Positions 16,642-24,745 of a stretch of DNA of 38,886 bases are shown piece by piece (position 1 is the first letter of the stretch; each line of letters opens with the position of its first letter). The translations under genes and the position numbers were made by a program. The DNA comes from an uncultured bacterium (GTDB lineage: Bacteria; Cloacimonadota; Cloacimonadia; Cloacimonadales; Cloacimonadaceae): NCBI GenBank assembly GCA_938009275.1, contig CALLHY010000070.1, forward strand, positions 1 through 38,886, read 5' to 3'. The notes beneath the pieces were generated by a model, which made no database searches, was not told the DNA's origin, and saw only the letters and a list, made by a program, of their open reading frames with translations.

Positions 16642-17474
16642 TCCTTGCGTAGGATTAGCATATTCTCCACAGGCTTAGCCTCGTTGTCCCAAAATCTGAA
16701 TCCTGCCTTGTGGAATAGCTTTAGATGCTTTTTGAAACTCACGGGAATAATAATGCCATATCGCTTTCGTGGAGAATAGAAGTATTGAAAGTAAGGTAGC
16801 TCCGACTGCAAGTTTGAGGGGACTGACGTTAGCGGCAGTATATACTTTTCATGCAATCCGCCAATAAGGTATCTGGCCTGGGGTGTCTCAAACACTTGTG
16901 CCCTGTCCTGCAAGAATTGAAGTGATTCAGAGCAGTTGTGCAGAGTTTGCCAGCCGCAGGGTATGTAATCGGGATACATAGTGAAAGAACTGAGGTCATA
17001 ATCACTGATTATTGTTGGTGCTTTCTGAGCCTTTATGCCGTTCTTATCCAGGGCGTAAAAGCCGCCAACCTTTCTAAAACCGAGTTTTTGGGTAAGATGC
17101 AGGCTTTCCACATTCTTGTAATAGGTGCAGAATTCAAAGGAGAGGTTCGGGTCTTTTAGCTTAAGTTCATGGGCAAACATAAACATTTCTTTGTTTAGCA
17201 AAGTGCCAATTCCTTTTCCCTGGTATCTCCCCAGCACCCGTAATCCCTCGAACCACAACACATGGTCTGGGAACAGGCTCAGCTTTATACAGCCAATAAC
17301 CCTCCCCCTGTGTTCACAAACGAAGAAGTAGGGTTCGTTCAGCCATCGGGGCAGAACCTTGGGTAAATAGTCGTTCCCGCCCCAAATGCTTCTGGCAATA
17401 GCAAATAAATCTTGTGTATCTGAGTCTGTGGCCAGGCGTACCCGGCATTCGTTTAAGTTAAAACTGATGGGCAT
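16638..17474 (-). CDS. GNAT-family N-acetyltransferase with C-terminal extension
   Basis: 278 residues. The N-terminal 150 or so residues are a GNAT domain: VRLATDSDTQDLFAIARSIW, YFFVCEHRGRVIGCIKLSLF, then the acetyl-CoA loop VLGRYQGKGIGTLLNKEMFM (RxxGxG/A motif) and ESLHLTQKLGFRKVGGFYAL. The C-terminal 120 residues resemble the second domain of two-domain GNATs (YLIGGLHEKYILPLTSV, KRYGIIIPVSFKKHLKLFHK). The acceptor is unknown. GGGAG lies 8 bases before the ATG. Its stop overlaps that of the convergent permease gene. Confidence 0.85.
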   Translation of the reverse strand: MPISFNLNECRVRLATDSDTQDLFAIARSIWGGNDYLPKVLPRWLNEPYFFVCEHRGRVIGCIKLSLFPDHVLWFEGLRVLGRYQGKGIGTLLNKEMFMFAHELKLKDPNLSFEFCTYYKNVESLHLTQKLGFRKVGGFYALDKNGIKAQKAPTIISDYDLSSFTMYPDYIPCGWQTLHNCSESLQFLQDRAQVFETPQARYLIGGLHEKYILPLTSVPSNLQSELPYFQYFYSPRKRYGIIIPVSFKKHLKLFHKAGFRFWDNEAKPVENMLILRKD

Positions 17475-17546
17475 ATACCATGCTCCCTTGCGTAATATAT
17501 AGTGCTGGCGCAGCTTGTTAATATCACTTTTTCAGGTCAAGTAAAA

Positions 17547-17568
17547 AAGACCCGGCGAACCGGGTCTT
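17547..17568 (-). terminator. Rho-independent terminator of the secreted sorting-tail protein gene
   Basis: Perfect 9-bp stem (AAGACCCGG at 17547-17555, complement at 17560-17568) with a 4-base loop. On the minus strand it is followed by a run of T (the six A at 17543-17548 on the plus strand, partly within the stem). It is 32 bases downstream of the 17600-19357 stop and separates it from the GNAT gene. Confidence 0.9.
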
Positions 17569-17599
17569 ATGATTTATGAAATGTTCGGTTAGTTTCCTG

Positions 17600-19357
17600 T
17601 TACTTAAGCAGAACTGCTTTTCGCATATAATTCTGTCCACCTGCTGTCATGCGAACAAAGTATAAGCCGTTGGGACAGGCTTTGCCTGCTGCATCATTAC
17701 CATTCCAATTCAAACTCCAGGTTCCGCCGGGTTTGTAGCCCATATCGAAGCTATTAACCAATTGGCCACGAGCATTGAAGATGTTGAATGTAACATCAGT
17801 TCCCTTAATAACTTCATAGCGAATTAGGGAATGGGAGGAGGTGGGATTGGGGTATATTGAGCTGATGCCTGCGACAGGCTGAATATCAGGTGCATGATGC
17901 TCGCCACCGCCAAAGCTGTAGTTCACTGCTGTGGGGCCAAACATCCGGTTGCTGCCGTCCATTTCTGCTACTTGTAACCAGTAGTAATAAACGCCTTCTT
18001 CCACCAATGTGTTATCGGTATGAATGTATTGGTGTTGGGTGGATGAGTTTGTGGGTTCAATTAGCAAGGATATCTGCTCTGCATAGGCAAGGTCATCTTC
18101 TGTTCCACGATAGATGTAGAAGCCGGTTAGGTTGGTTTCAGTTTGAGTTGTCCAAAGGATGTTAACATAGTTCTCAGCACTCATGGTTGCGGAGAAAGAG
18201 GACAATTCAACAGGCAATACTTCTTCTTCACCTTGAACGATGATTGGGATATCTTCTTTGCCACCGGTGAAGGGAACATTGGTGAATACTATGGTACCGG
18301 GTCCGGTTACAGGAAATACATCAGCTTCATGCCATGCTCCGGTGTGGTAAATCCATCCCCACCATTCACCGGCACCAACTGGAACATAAACGTTCTGACT
18401 GCCAGCAAGAGGATATGTGGCAAAGTAAGTTGATATAGTTGGATCGGTTTCTACCAGCCCTTCCGGTAATCCGGGGCCTTCCACAACAACTTCAATCGCC
18501 TGAGGAGTAATGGTAAGGGTTGCTTCGGCATCTGCTGCGTCATAATAGAAAATAACCCAATCTAACCAGTCGATACCATCGTTGTTATCATAAGCACCAT
18601 CGTAATCATAACCTTCATGGTCAAATCTGCCTGTTTGGGCAAACAAGACACCATCTCCGGCATTTACGCCAACCGTTGCAGGGGTTCCGCCCAATCCGCC
18701 TGATCCACCAGAGGCATCACCAGTTGTCCAGGACATTTCACCATAGCTGAAGGCAACGTTGTTGCCCAAACCGATACTGGCATCTGTGCCGTCAGAGAAG
18801 ATTACCTGGAAGGTATTGAGCCTGTCAACTTGTGCACCGAAATATCCAACTGCATCCCAAGTTACTATCACGCGGTTGCTTTCGATTTTGTACCATACAT
18901 ATCCACTACCTATGCCACGGGTGTCCACATCGGCAAAGAAGGGGGCTAACATGGGGGCCCCTTCAATTGGGAAGCCCCAGGGAGTATAAGATGAATAGCC
19001 CATGTCGAAAGTTACGTTACCGTTGTTATTGATGTAAAACTGGGTATAAGGCACGCCATACAGCATGAAAGTGAAAGGAAGATCAATGGCATCGGTATAG
19101 CCATCATCATTTGCACCCAAGGCAAGCGTGTATGACCCGTCTAATGGGAACATCAGGCTGCCATCTTTCGAACCATTGCGAACTGTGGTAAACGCTTGTG
19201 AAGGCGTTGTAGGTGTTTGCGAAATTTGAGGTGTTACTACTTGGTTTTGCTTCCATGAGTCATAATCTGACGAGCGGGGAGAAACAACTTGAGTGTTGGC
19301 GAAAAGTCCGGCTGTGACAAGGCACAACACAGCAATTAGCAAAAGGGTTCTGTTCAT
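17600..19357 (-). CDS. Secreted protein with Por/FlgD-type C-terminal sorting domain
   Basis: 585 residues. Signal peptide at 1-21 (MNRTLLLIAVLCLVTAGLFA). Residues about 60-280 form a beta-rich region with a nidogen-like or lectin-like pattern (YINNNGNVTFDMGYSSYTPW, APFFADVDTRG, TFQVIFSDGTDASIGLGNN, GVNAGDGVLFAQTGRFDHEG). A fibronectin III-like stretch follows at about 385-480 (NILWTTQTETNLTGFYIYRG, YYYWLQVAEMDGSNR). The last 80 or so residues are the sorting tail: ISSIYPNPTSSHSLIRYEV, FNIFNARGQLVNSF, LNWNGNDAAGKACPNGLYFV, RKAVLLK. Such tails direct export across the outer membrane and are often cleaved. AAAGGAG precedes the ATG, and a strong terminator follows. It is probably expressed alone; the ligand is unknown. 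Confidence 0.85.
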   Translation of the reverse strand: MNRTLLLIAVLCLVTAGLFANTQVVSPRSSDYDSWKQNQVVTPQISQTPTTPSQAFTTVRNGSKDGSLMFPLDGSYTLALGANDDGYTDAIDLPFTFMLYGVPYTQFYINNNGNVTFDMGYSSYTPWGFPIEGAPMLAPFFADVDTRGIGSGYVWYKIESNRVIVTWDAVGYFGAQVDRLNTFQVIFSDGTDASIGLGNNVAFSYGEMSWTTGDASGGSGGLGGTPATVGVNAGDGVLFAQTGRFDHEGYDYDGAYDNNDGIDWLDWVIFYYDAADAEATLTITPQAIEVVVEGPGLPEGLVETDPTISTYFATYPLAGSQNVYVPVGAGEWWGWIYHTGAWHEADVFPVTGPGTIVFTNVPFTGGKEDIPIIVQGEEEVLPVELSSFSATMSAENYVNILWTTQTETNLTGFYIYRGTEDDLAYAEQISLLIEPTNSSTQHQYIHTDNTLVEEGVYYYWLQVAEMDGSNRMFGPTAVNYSFGGGEHHAPDIQPVAGISSIYPNPTSSHSLIRYEVIKGTDVTFNIFNARGQLVNSFDMGYKPGGTWSLNWNGNDAAGKACPNGLYFVRMTAGGQNYMRKAVLLK

Positions 19358-19846
19358 AATAACTCCTTTGTCATTATGGGATAATCGTTAATTGGTTAAC
19401 TGACACATCCAATCGGCAATAAGAGCATTCGCCCTTAAATGCCAACTGCGGCACTCAACTAATCCGATGCTTATCCCCTAATAACTCCTTGGAGCTAAAC
19501 AAACATCGCATTTCTTACTTCGACACTGTTACTATCTGTTGTGAACCCAACTCACATCCAAGACTTAAGATAAGCGAATCGACTTTCTTGTCAAGCAAAA
19601 GATGAATTTACACCAAGAAATGATAAGTATGGCTAAGTTGTTAGCCCCAAGCTTAGCCTATAGAGTGTCTCTTACTTGCCAATCAATCAGAAATTGAACT
19701 CAGACATAAACATTCATGCTTTCATCTTTTGCATAAATATTCAGGTACATGCACCACCGCGCTCTGCCTAATATCCTACTATCTTGATGGGCATAGGGGT
19801 ATTTCAGACTATCTTATCTATAAAAATGATATTAAAAGGAGATAAC
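19358..19846. promoter_or_regulatory. Divergent promoter region with a structured leader
   Basis: It separates the minus-strand sorting-tail protein gene from fprA. A 12-base segment containing the ribosome site of the minus-strand gene (taataactcctt, 19357-19368) is repeated at 19479-19490. Between the copies, GGGATAA (19378-19384) can pair with TTATCCC (19471-19477), so the minus-strand mRNA leader could fold. The middle (19500-19780) is AT-rich with no gene and no clear consensus promoter. Confidence 0.45.
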
Positions 19847-21016
19847 ATGTTCGCAAGAGAGATTAAACAAGGTGTTTATGCTGTTGGCGTTCAGGATTGG
19901 GGGCGAAGATTGTTCGATTCACTGATTCCGTTACCCGATGGCACGAGCTACAATTCATACTTGATTATTGGGTCTCATAAGACGGCAATTATTGATACTG
20001 TAGACCCTGAGTTTGCCAATGAGTTTCTGGCTAATCTGGACACACTTGACCGTTTGGATTACATAATTACCCTCCATTCTGAGCAGGATCATTCGGGCAG
20101 TATAGGTATTTTGCAAAAGCGTTTTCCCAATGCCGAAATCCTCTGTTCACCCAAAGCAGTGGACTTGCTTAGTGAGCATCTCATGCTCGATCCGCAAAAG
20201 CTACGTGCTGTGGAGGATGGGGAGGTTATAAGTCTGGGTGATAAATCGCTGCGCTTCATTCACACTCCCTGGGTGCATTGGCCTGAAACGATGGTTGCCT
20301 ATCTAAAAGAGGAAAACATTCTCTTTAGCTGCGATTTTCTTGGCTCTCACTCTGCCAGCAGCGAACTATTCGACAATGGCGATCCGGCAGTTATGGAAGC
20401 AGCCAAGCGCTATTACTCAGAGATAATGATGCCCTTTAAGAATCAGATTAAAAGTAACCTGAAAAAGGTTCGCGAGCTTGAGATAGAGCTTGTAGCTCCC
20501 AGCCATGGACCTATCTGGAATCATCCGCAAGACATCATTGCTGCCTATGAGGACTGGGTGTCTGACCGGGTTGACAACAAAGTGGTAATCCCATATATCT
20601 CGATGCATGGCAGCACAAAGAAAATGGTGGATCACTTGTTCAAAGAGCTTATTCGCAAAGGTGTAAAGGTTGAGCTGTTCGACCTTGCAGTTACAGATAT
20701 TGGCAAACTGGCGATGGCTTTGGTGGATGCTGCCACCATCGTGATTGCCAGCCCAACCGTTCATGTTGGGCCGCATCCTGTGGTTGCCTATGCCACTCTA
20801 CTGGCGAATGCCATAAAGCCCAAAGCGCGTTACGCAGCCGTAATAGGCTCATATGGCTGGGCAAACAAGCTTGTGGACGGCATTTTGGGGCTGATGCCCA
20901 ATCTGAAACCGGAGGTATTGGGAGCAGTAATCTGCAAAGGAGAGGCTAAAGCGCAAACCCTTCAGGAATTGAGCAATCTGGCTTCCCTGATAGCCGATAA
21001 GCATACTACACTATAG
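19847..21016 (+). CDS. fprA: FprA-family A-type flavoprotein (diiron NO/O2 reductase)
   Basis: 389 residues from the ATG at 19847, which has AAAGGAGATAAC just before it; an ATG 21 codons earlier has no such site. The N-terminal 240 residues are a metallo-beta-lactamase-like diiron domain with LHSEQDHSGSIG (H77, E79, D81, H82 as iron ligands), then TPWVHWPETMVAY, FSCDFLGSHSAS and PSHGPIW. The C-terminal 140 residues are a flavodoxin domain starting VVIPYISMHGSTKKMVDHLF, with ASPTVHVGPHP and YGWANKLVD. The family reduces O2 to water or NO to N2O in anaerobes, taking electrons from rubredoxin or a similar carrier; none is encoded next to it. It stands alone, and a very long hairpin follows it. 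Confidence 0.93.
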   Translation: MFAREIKQGVYAVGVQDWGRRLFDSLIPLPDGTSYNSYLIIGSHKTAIIDTVDPEFANEFLANLDTLDRLDYIITLHSEQDHSGSIGILQKRFPNAEILCSPKAVDLLSEHLMLDPQKLRAVEDGEVISLGDKSLRFIHTPWVHWPETMVAYLKEENILFSCDFLGSHSASSELFDNGDPAVMEAAKRYYSEIMMPFKNQIKSNLKKVRELEIELVAPSHGPIWNHPQDIIAAYEDWVSDRVDNKVVIPYISMHGSTKKMVDHLFKELIRKGVKVELFDLAVTDIGKLAMALVDAATIVIASPTVHVGPHPVVAYATLLANAIKPKARYAAVIGSYGWANKLVDGILGLMPNLKPEVLGAVICKGEAKAQTLQELSNLASLIADKHTTL

Positions 21017-21032
21017 ATTCTTGCATCTTGCC

Positions 21033-21103
21033 GCTTCCCTGCTGCTTCCTTGCTGCTATCCTGTATTCGACACAGGATAGCAGCAAGGAAGCAGCAGGGA
21101 AGC
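21033..21103 (+). terminator. Very long perfect hairpin after fprA
   Basis: Two perfectly complementary 32-base arms (21033-21064 and 21072-21103) around a 7-base loop, starting 17 bases after the fprA stop. No T-run follows, so although the position suggests 3'-end formation, it is not a standard rho-independent terminator. Confidence 0.7.
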
Positions 21104-21332
21104 TTAAAAGAAGACTTTCCCCAATGGGGTTAATGTCACCTTTATGGTCGATGAAGTCCATTGGGTGAAAAAGCATAGAAGTAAGTTTGTGGTACTGAAG
21201 GCCTGATCGACTCCAGACTCAGCCACATATCGCCAGCACCAAAAAAAGAATTGACAGAATTGCCGAGTTCATCTCTATTCGATTTGTAACGCATGGAGGC
21301 TAGCAAAGTGCTGTACATCAGTTGGAGGAAAG
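21104..21332. other. Leader region of the TlpA-like operon, no gene seen
   Basis: No convincing coding region; a 70-codon minus-strand frame overlaps the next gene's start and has no ribosome site. It must contain the promoter for the plus-strand run that starts at 21333. Confidence 0.4.
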
Positions 21333-22808
21333 TTGATAAAACATTATTTTGCATTATTCGTACTGATACTAATTGTATTGTCAGTTAGTGCACAAACAGA
21401 TTTAAGCAAGTTCAAATCGGAGCTGGCAACGGCAGCCGACGAAGCAGCAGCTCTTCAGATAGTAAACAAGTATCTTCCGCAATTCAGTAGCGTGGAAGAC
21501 CTGCGTGAACTGCAAAATGTGTGGCAGAGTTTAGACCCTCAGGCTTGCACCAGGTATTTTACTGACGCAGCAGCAAAAGAGCCCAAATCGGCTACATACG
21601 CCTATCTGAAGCTGCGATTTGAGCAAGACTCAAAGCTGCAATATGCGGGAGCCATAGACATTTGCAGCAAGCACCCGAAGTTTTACTGGGGCTATCGTCT
21701 TCTATCCGTTAATCTTGCGGAGATGCTGATAAATGAAGAGAAGGATAGCTCAGGCGAGATACCCAACAAGCAAAAGGCCTTTAAGCTTATTGATGCAGGA
21801 ATAAAGCACTATCCTGATGATGCCTATCTAAATCTATGCCAGTTTCATAGATATCGCCTGGCAGGCAATGTTGATCTGGCAGAGCAGCATTTGAATAAGG
21901 TGAATGACACATCTGCGCTCTATTCTAACTGGGGTATAGTGATGGACTACATTGTGAATAACAAAAGAAGCTCACTTTTTGAAGTTCTCATGCCAAAGAT
22001 GCTTGCCGATGCCGTTAGCAAGGGTCAATATACCCTTGAGGAAAGCAGTGCAATATATAACAGCCAATGGCTGGAATTGCAGGAGAAACTTGGCAACAGC
22101 TCCGCAATAGTCAAGTTTTTCTCCGACAATCCCCAGTATAAGACAGAGCCACCTTTTAGCCGCTATTACGAGAACCTGCTGATTGCCGACCAGCAATATG
22201 ATAAGTTGTTAGAGATATTAAGCAGTAACCTGAATGCCGGTCTGATATCAAAACATGACCTTAATCGGGATACCCGCTACGCGGTTCTATATGATAACCC
22301 CCAGTGGCAGGCTTTATTAACAGATGCCAAAAACAGGTGGACTGCGGATGAGCCCAAAAGAAAGCTTGCGGCTTTGGAAGGGAGAATGGATAAGCCTGCT
22401 CCGCTATGGGAACTACCCGATGCACTGGGAAATATGGTTAAGCTGTCAGCCTACCAAGGGCAGATTGTGGTTTTGGACTTTTGGGCAACCTGGTGCAATC
22501 CATGTAGAATGGCAATGCCGGCTTTGGACAAATGGATAAAGAACGAAATGCCAGCCGGGGTTAAAGTATTCTCTATAAACGTATGGGAAGATGCTGATGA
22601 AGAAGCCAAAACATACTTTGCGGAAAATAAGTTTGCCATGACCTTGCTATTTGCTGAGGATAGTATTTCAAAAGAGTATGGATTTTCTGGTATTCCTTAT
22701 ATTTGCGTAATAGACAAGCAAGGTAAGCTTGCCTTTGCCCAGGCTGGCTATAGTGAAGACCTGGAAACCAAGCTAAGCTACTGGGTGGAAGCCCTGGCAA
22801 AGGAATAG
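21333..22808 (+). CDS. Exported TlpA-like thioredoxin-fold protein with helical N-terminal region
   Basis: 491 residues. The start is TTG at 21333: GGAGG lies 6 bases upstream and the signal peptide (MIKHYFALFVLILIVLSVSA) begins exactly there, with no nearby ATG. Residues about 25-345 are helical and tetratricopeptide-like (YAYLKLRFEQDSKLQYAGAI, YPDDAYLNLCQFHRYRLAGN). Residues about 353-491 are a TlpA/ResA-type thioredoxin domain: PAPLWELPDALGNMVKLSAY, VVLDFWATWCNPCRM (C388, C391) and the cis-Pro segment GFSGIPYICVIDKQGK. The family carries out thiol-disulfide exchange outside the cytoplasm. It heads a plus-strand run with two further TTG-started genes 2 bases apart. Confidence 0.88.
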   Translation: MIKHYFALFVLILIVLSVSAQTDLSKFKSELATAADEAAALQIVNKYLPQFSSVEDLRELQNVWQSLDPQACTRYFTDAAAKEPKSATYAYLKLRFEQDSKLQYAGAIDICSKHPKFYWGYRLLSVNLAEMLINEEKDSSGEIPNKQKAFKLIDAGIKHYPDDAYLNLCQFHRYRLAGNVDLAEQHLNKVNDTSALYSNWGIVMDYIVNNKRSSLFEVLMPKMLADAVSKGQYTLEESSAIYNSQWLELQEKLGNSSAIVKFFSDNPQYKTEPPFSRYYENLLIADQQYDKLLEILSSNLNAGLISKHDLNRDTRYAVLYDNPQWQALLTDAKNRWTADEPKRKLAALEGRMDKPAPLWELPDALGNMVKLSAYQGQIVVLDFWATWCNPCRMAMPALDKWIKNEMPAGVKVFSINVWEDADEEAKTYFAENKFAMTLLFAEDSISKEYGFSGIPYICVIDKQGKLAFAQAGYSEDLETKLSYWVEALAKE

Positions 22809-22810
22809 CA

Positions 22811-23206
22811 TTGGCAGAAGTCCGCTACGAATCATGCTTTGCCTGCGGAAAAGACAATCCCATCGGTTTGAAACTGCAATTCCGCTATGAAGAAGGCATT
22901 GCCCAGGCTGAGTTTTGCGCAAGCGCTGAGTTTGAAGGTTATCCGGGTATCATTCATGGTGGGATAATCAGCACACTTCTGGATGAGGCAATGGCAAAGG
23001 CAATATTACTCACGGGCAAGAAGGCGGTAACCGCCCATCTTTCCACCAAGTTTCGTAAAACTCTTAGCACCGGTGCTAAGGTTACAGTGCTTGGGTGGAT
23101 TACTCTGGCAAAAAGCCGAACCATTAGCACTGAGGCAAAGATTGTTGGGAATAATGGCGAGGTGATAGCCAGCTCTGAAGCTGTTTTTATCGTAACAGGA
23201 GGTTAG
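22811..23206 (+). CDS. PaaI/YdiI-like hotdog thioesterase
   Basis: 131 residues. Start is TTG at 22811, 2 bases after the previous stop. Single hotdog domain: CFACGKDNPIGLKLQFRYEE, then GIIHGGIISTLLDEAMAKAI, which carries the family's HGG and LDEA active-site signatures, then HLSTKFRKTLSTGAKVTVLG. It probably hydrolyses acyl-CoA thioesters in the cytoplasm; the substrate is unknown. The CxxC near the N-terminus (C9, C12) is common in this subgroup. Confidence 0.9.
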   Translation: MAEVRYESCFACGKDNPIGLKLQFRYEEGIAQAEFCASAEFEGYPGIIHGGIISTLLDEAMAKAILLTGKKAVTAHLSTKFRKTLSTGAKVTVLGWITLAKSRTISTEAKIVGNNGEVIASSEAVFIVTGG

Positions 23207-23208
23207 AT

Positions 23209-23871
23209 TTGAAGCTTAGCAACCCTTTGCGTAATTACCTAACTCCATCCGAGCAGAAGATATTGCTATTCCTTGCGGCTATTATGCTGCTGGGCAATGC
23301 GTTGGAATTATCTGGCTGGACTCCCCGAAAACAGAATAAAGCTAATGTAGATAGCTTGAAACAGGCCGTTCAGGTAGATGCGAAGCTAAATCTGGACATT
23401 CGCACGGCAAGTTTAACGGAGTTGGTAACCCTAAGTGGCATCGGCGAGAAAAGGGCTAAGGACATAATCGCCTATAGAACTAATAAGCAGTTTACATCTG
23501 TAAATGAGCTACTGAACATCAAAGGTATCGGAGCTAAAACCTATGCCAGGCTGCTGCCTGAGCTCTTGGTGTTTGGAGATAGCAGCAACACGGACATTAA
23601 GTCTGTAACATCTACCAAAAAGGAAAAGACTGCCAGGACGCAGACAAAGAACAAGAGCAAAGCAGAGCTTAGCAATGTGGTTAATATTAACACAGCTTCC
23701 GTAAGTGAGCTGTGTAGCTTAATCGGAATTGGCGAAGTGAAGGCCAAGGCTATTGTTGATTGGCGCAGTGAGAATGGTGAATTCGGCAGTGTTGAAGACT
23801 TCACCAAAGTACCTGGGATTGGTGCTAAGACATTGGAGAAAAACAGGCATAGGCTCTCAGTTGGTGATTAG
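23209..23871 (+). CDS. Membrane-anchored protein with two ComEA-like helix-hairpin-helix domains
   Basis: 220 residues. Start is TTG at 23209, with AGGAGG 8 bases upstream and the previous stop 2 bases away. An N-terminal hydrophobic stretch (about 18-34, ILLFLAAIMLLGNALELSGW) anchors it. Two ComEA-type HhH modules follow: LNLDIRTASLTELVTLSGIG with FTSVNELLNIKGIGAKT (about 60-120), and VVNINTASVSELCSLIGIGE with FGSVEDFTKVPGIGAKTLEK (about 155-215). A Lys/Thr-rich linker lies between them. ComEA-type domains bind DNA at the cell surface during uptake, and the anchor fits that, but there is no other competence gene next to it. Two modules instead of one suggests an internal duplication. Confidence 0.87.
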   Translation: MKLSNPLRNYLTPSEQKILLFLAAIMLLGNALELSGWTPRKQNKANVDSLKQAVQVDAKLNLDIRTASLTELVTLSGIGEKRAKDIIAYRTNKQFTSVNELLNIKGIGAKTYARLLPELLVFGDSSNTDIKSVTSTKKEKTARTQTKNKSKAELSNVVNINTASVSELCSLIGIGEVKAKAIVDWRSENGEFGSVEDFTKVPGIGAKTLEKNRHRLSVGD

Positions 23872-23996
23872 TAGCAGCCAACAAATTGCAGACAATGTTT
23901 CTGCGGTATAATGGCGTTTTAGATAAATAAAGAGATTGACACAAACAGAGCCTGAGCCAAACTGTCCTCTTGCATAGATAAACTACGGGAGAAACC

Positions 23997-24569
23997 ATGA
24001 AAACTAACGGGCCGAGCTGGCAACCAACCTTAACCTTAGCCAAGCTATTTGAAGAACAAAATCAGTTTTATGATGCCTTGGCAGCCTACGAGCTTATCAG
24101 CCAGAATGACGCTTCTCCGGCTGTTAGGGAAAGGATTGAAGCCCTGCACATTCGTATTCTTAGCGACCCAAACAATCGCTATGACCCGCGTATTGAGAAG
24201 CTATTTTCTCCCGAAGAGCTTGCCTATCTAAAGATACTTCATCACCAGGGCTTTGATAACATGGCAAAAACCATGGAGAAGCTTAATGAAGGCATGCAGG
24301 GAACAGACCTGATGTTCGATGCTGTTCCAGAAGATGTTCTGGCAGACGAAGACGAAATGGATACCTTGGCTGAGATGCTGAAAGAGATAGAGCAGCAAGC
24401 TCAGCTTAATCTCATTACTGATTCAGGTGATTTTGACGACTACAGTGTGCAGGACTTAATGATTGCCATTCTTTCTAAGTTCGATAGATCACAGAAGCTT
24501 AGCGAAGTTAAACTCAGCGATTTGGTGGCATTGTTCCTGGATATGCAAAGTCTGAAAGCCAATAGATAG
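23997..24569 (+). CDS. Acidic hypothetical protein with a TPR-like N-terminus
   Basis: 190 residues, not recognised. The first 60 residues look like one or two helical repeat units (PTLTLAKLFEEQNQFYDALA, AYELISQNDASPAVRERIEA). The middle is strongly acidic (DAVPEDVLADEDEMDTLAEM), and the C-terminus (YSVQDLMIAILSKFDRSQKL, LVALFLDMQSL) forms amphipathic helices. GGGAG precedes the ATG. It is followed 2 bases later by a small Cys-rich protein gene and then rsmD, so the three probably share a transcript and may form or serve a complex. Confidence 0.65.
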   Translation: MKTNGPSWQPTLTLAKLFEEQNQFYDALAAYELISQNDASPAVRERIEALHIRILSDPNNRYDPRIEKLFSPEELAYLKILHHQGFDNMAKTMEKLNEGMQGTDLMFDAVPEDVLADEDEMDTLAEMLKEIEQQAQLNLITDSGDFDDYSVQDLMIAILSKFDRSQKLSEVKLSDLVALFLDMQSLKANR

Positions 24570-24571
24570 CT

Positions 24572-24745
24572 ATGCCCAAAGCCCCAAGCAACCAGAATTC
24601 CATTTGCCAGAGATGCACGCGTAAATGTAAGCAGCCCGACAGCGTAAGTTTGCTTGCCTGTCCCAGATTCGACGCCGTTCCTGTGCAACTTGAGATAAAG
24701 TTTACCGGCATTCGCAAACCACGCAAGAAAAGCGCATCTGCATAA
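24572..24745 (+). CDS. 57-residue Cys-rich basic protein
   Basis: A short ORF, ATG 24572 to TAA 24743-24745, giving 57 residues. Four Cys (C12, C15, C19, C30 in ICQRCTRKCK and LLACPRFD) suggest a zinc-binding knuckle, and the C-terminus is basic (IRKPRKKSASA). It begins 2 bases after the acidic protein gene and its stop overlaps the rsmD start by one base (TAATG). This tight coupling is the main evidence that it is real. Function unknown; RNA or protein binding is possible. Confidence 0.65.
   Translation: MPKAPSNQNSICQRCTRKCKQPDSVSLLACPRFDAVPVQLEIKFTGIRKPRKKSASA

Noticed and set aside
19784..19846. Earlier start for fprA
   Set aside because: The extra 21 residues do not fit the family, and the strong AAAGGAG site is directly before the ATG at 19847.
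21142..21354. 70-codon minus-strand frame considered as a transposase scrap
   Set aside because: It has no transposase motif and overlaps the start of the TlpA-like gene, so there is no support.
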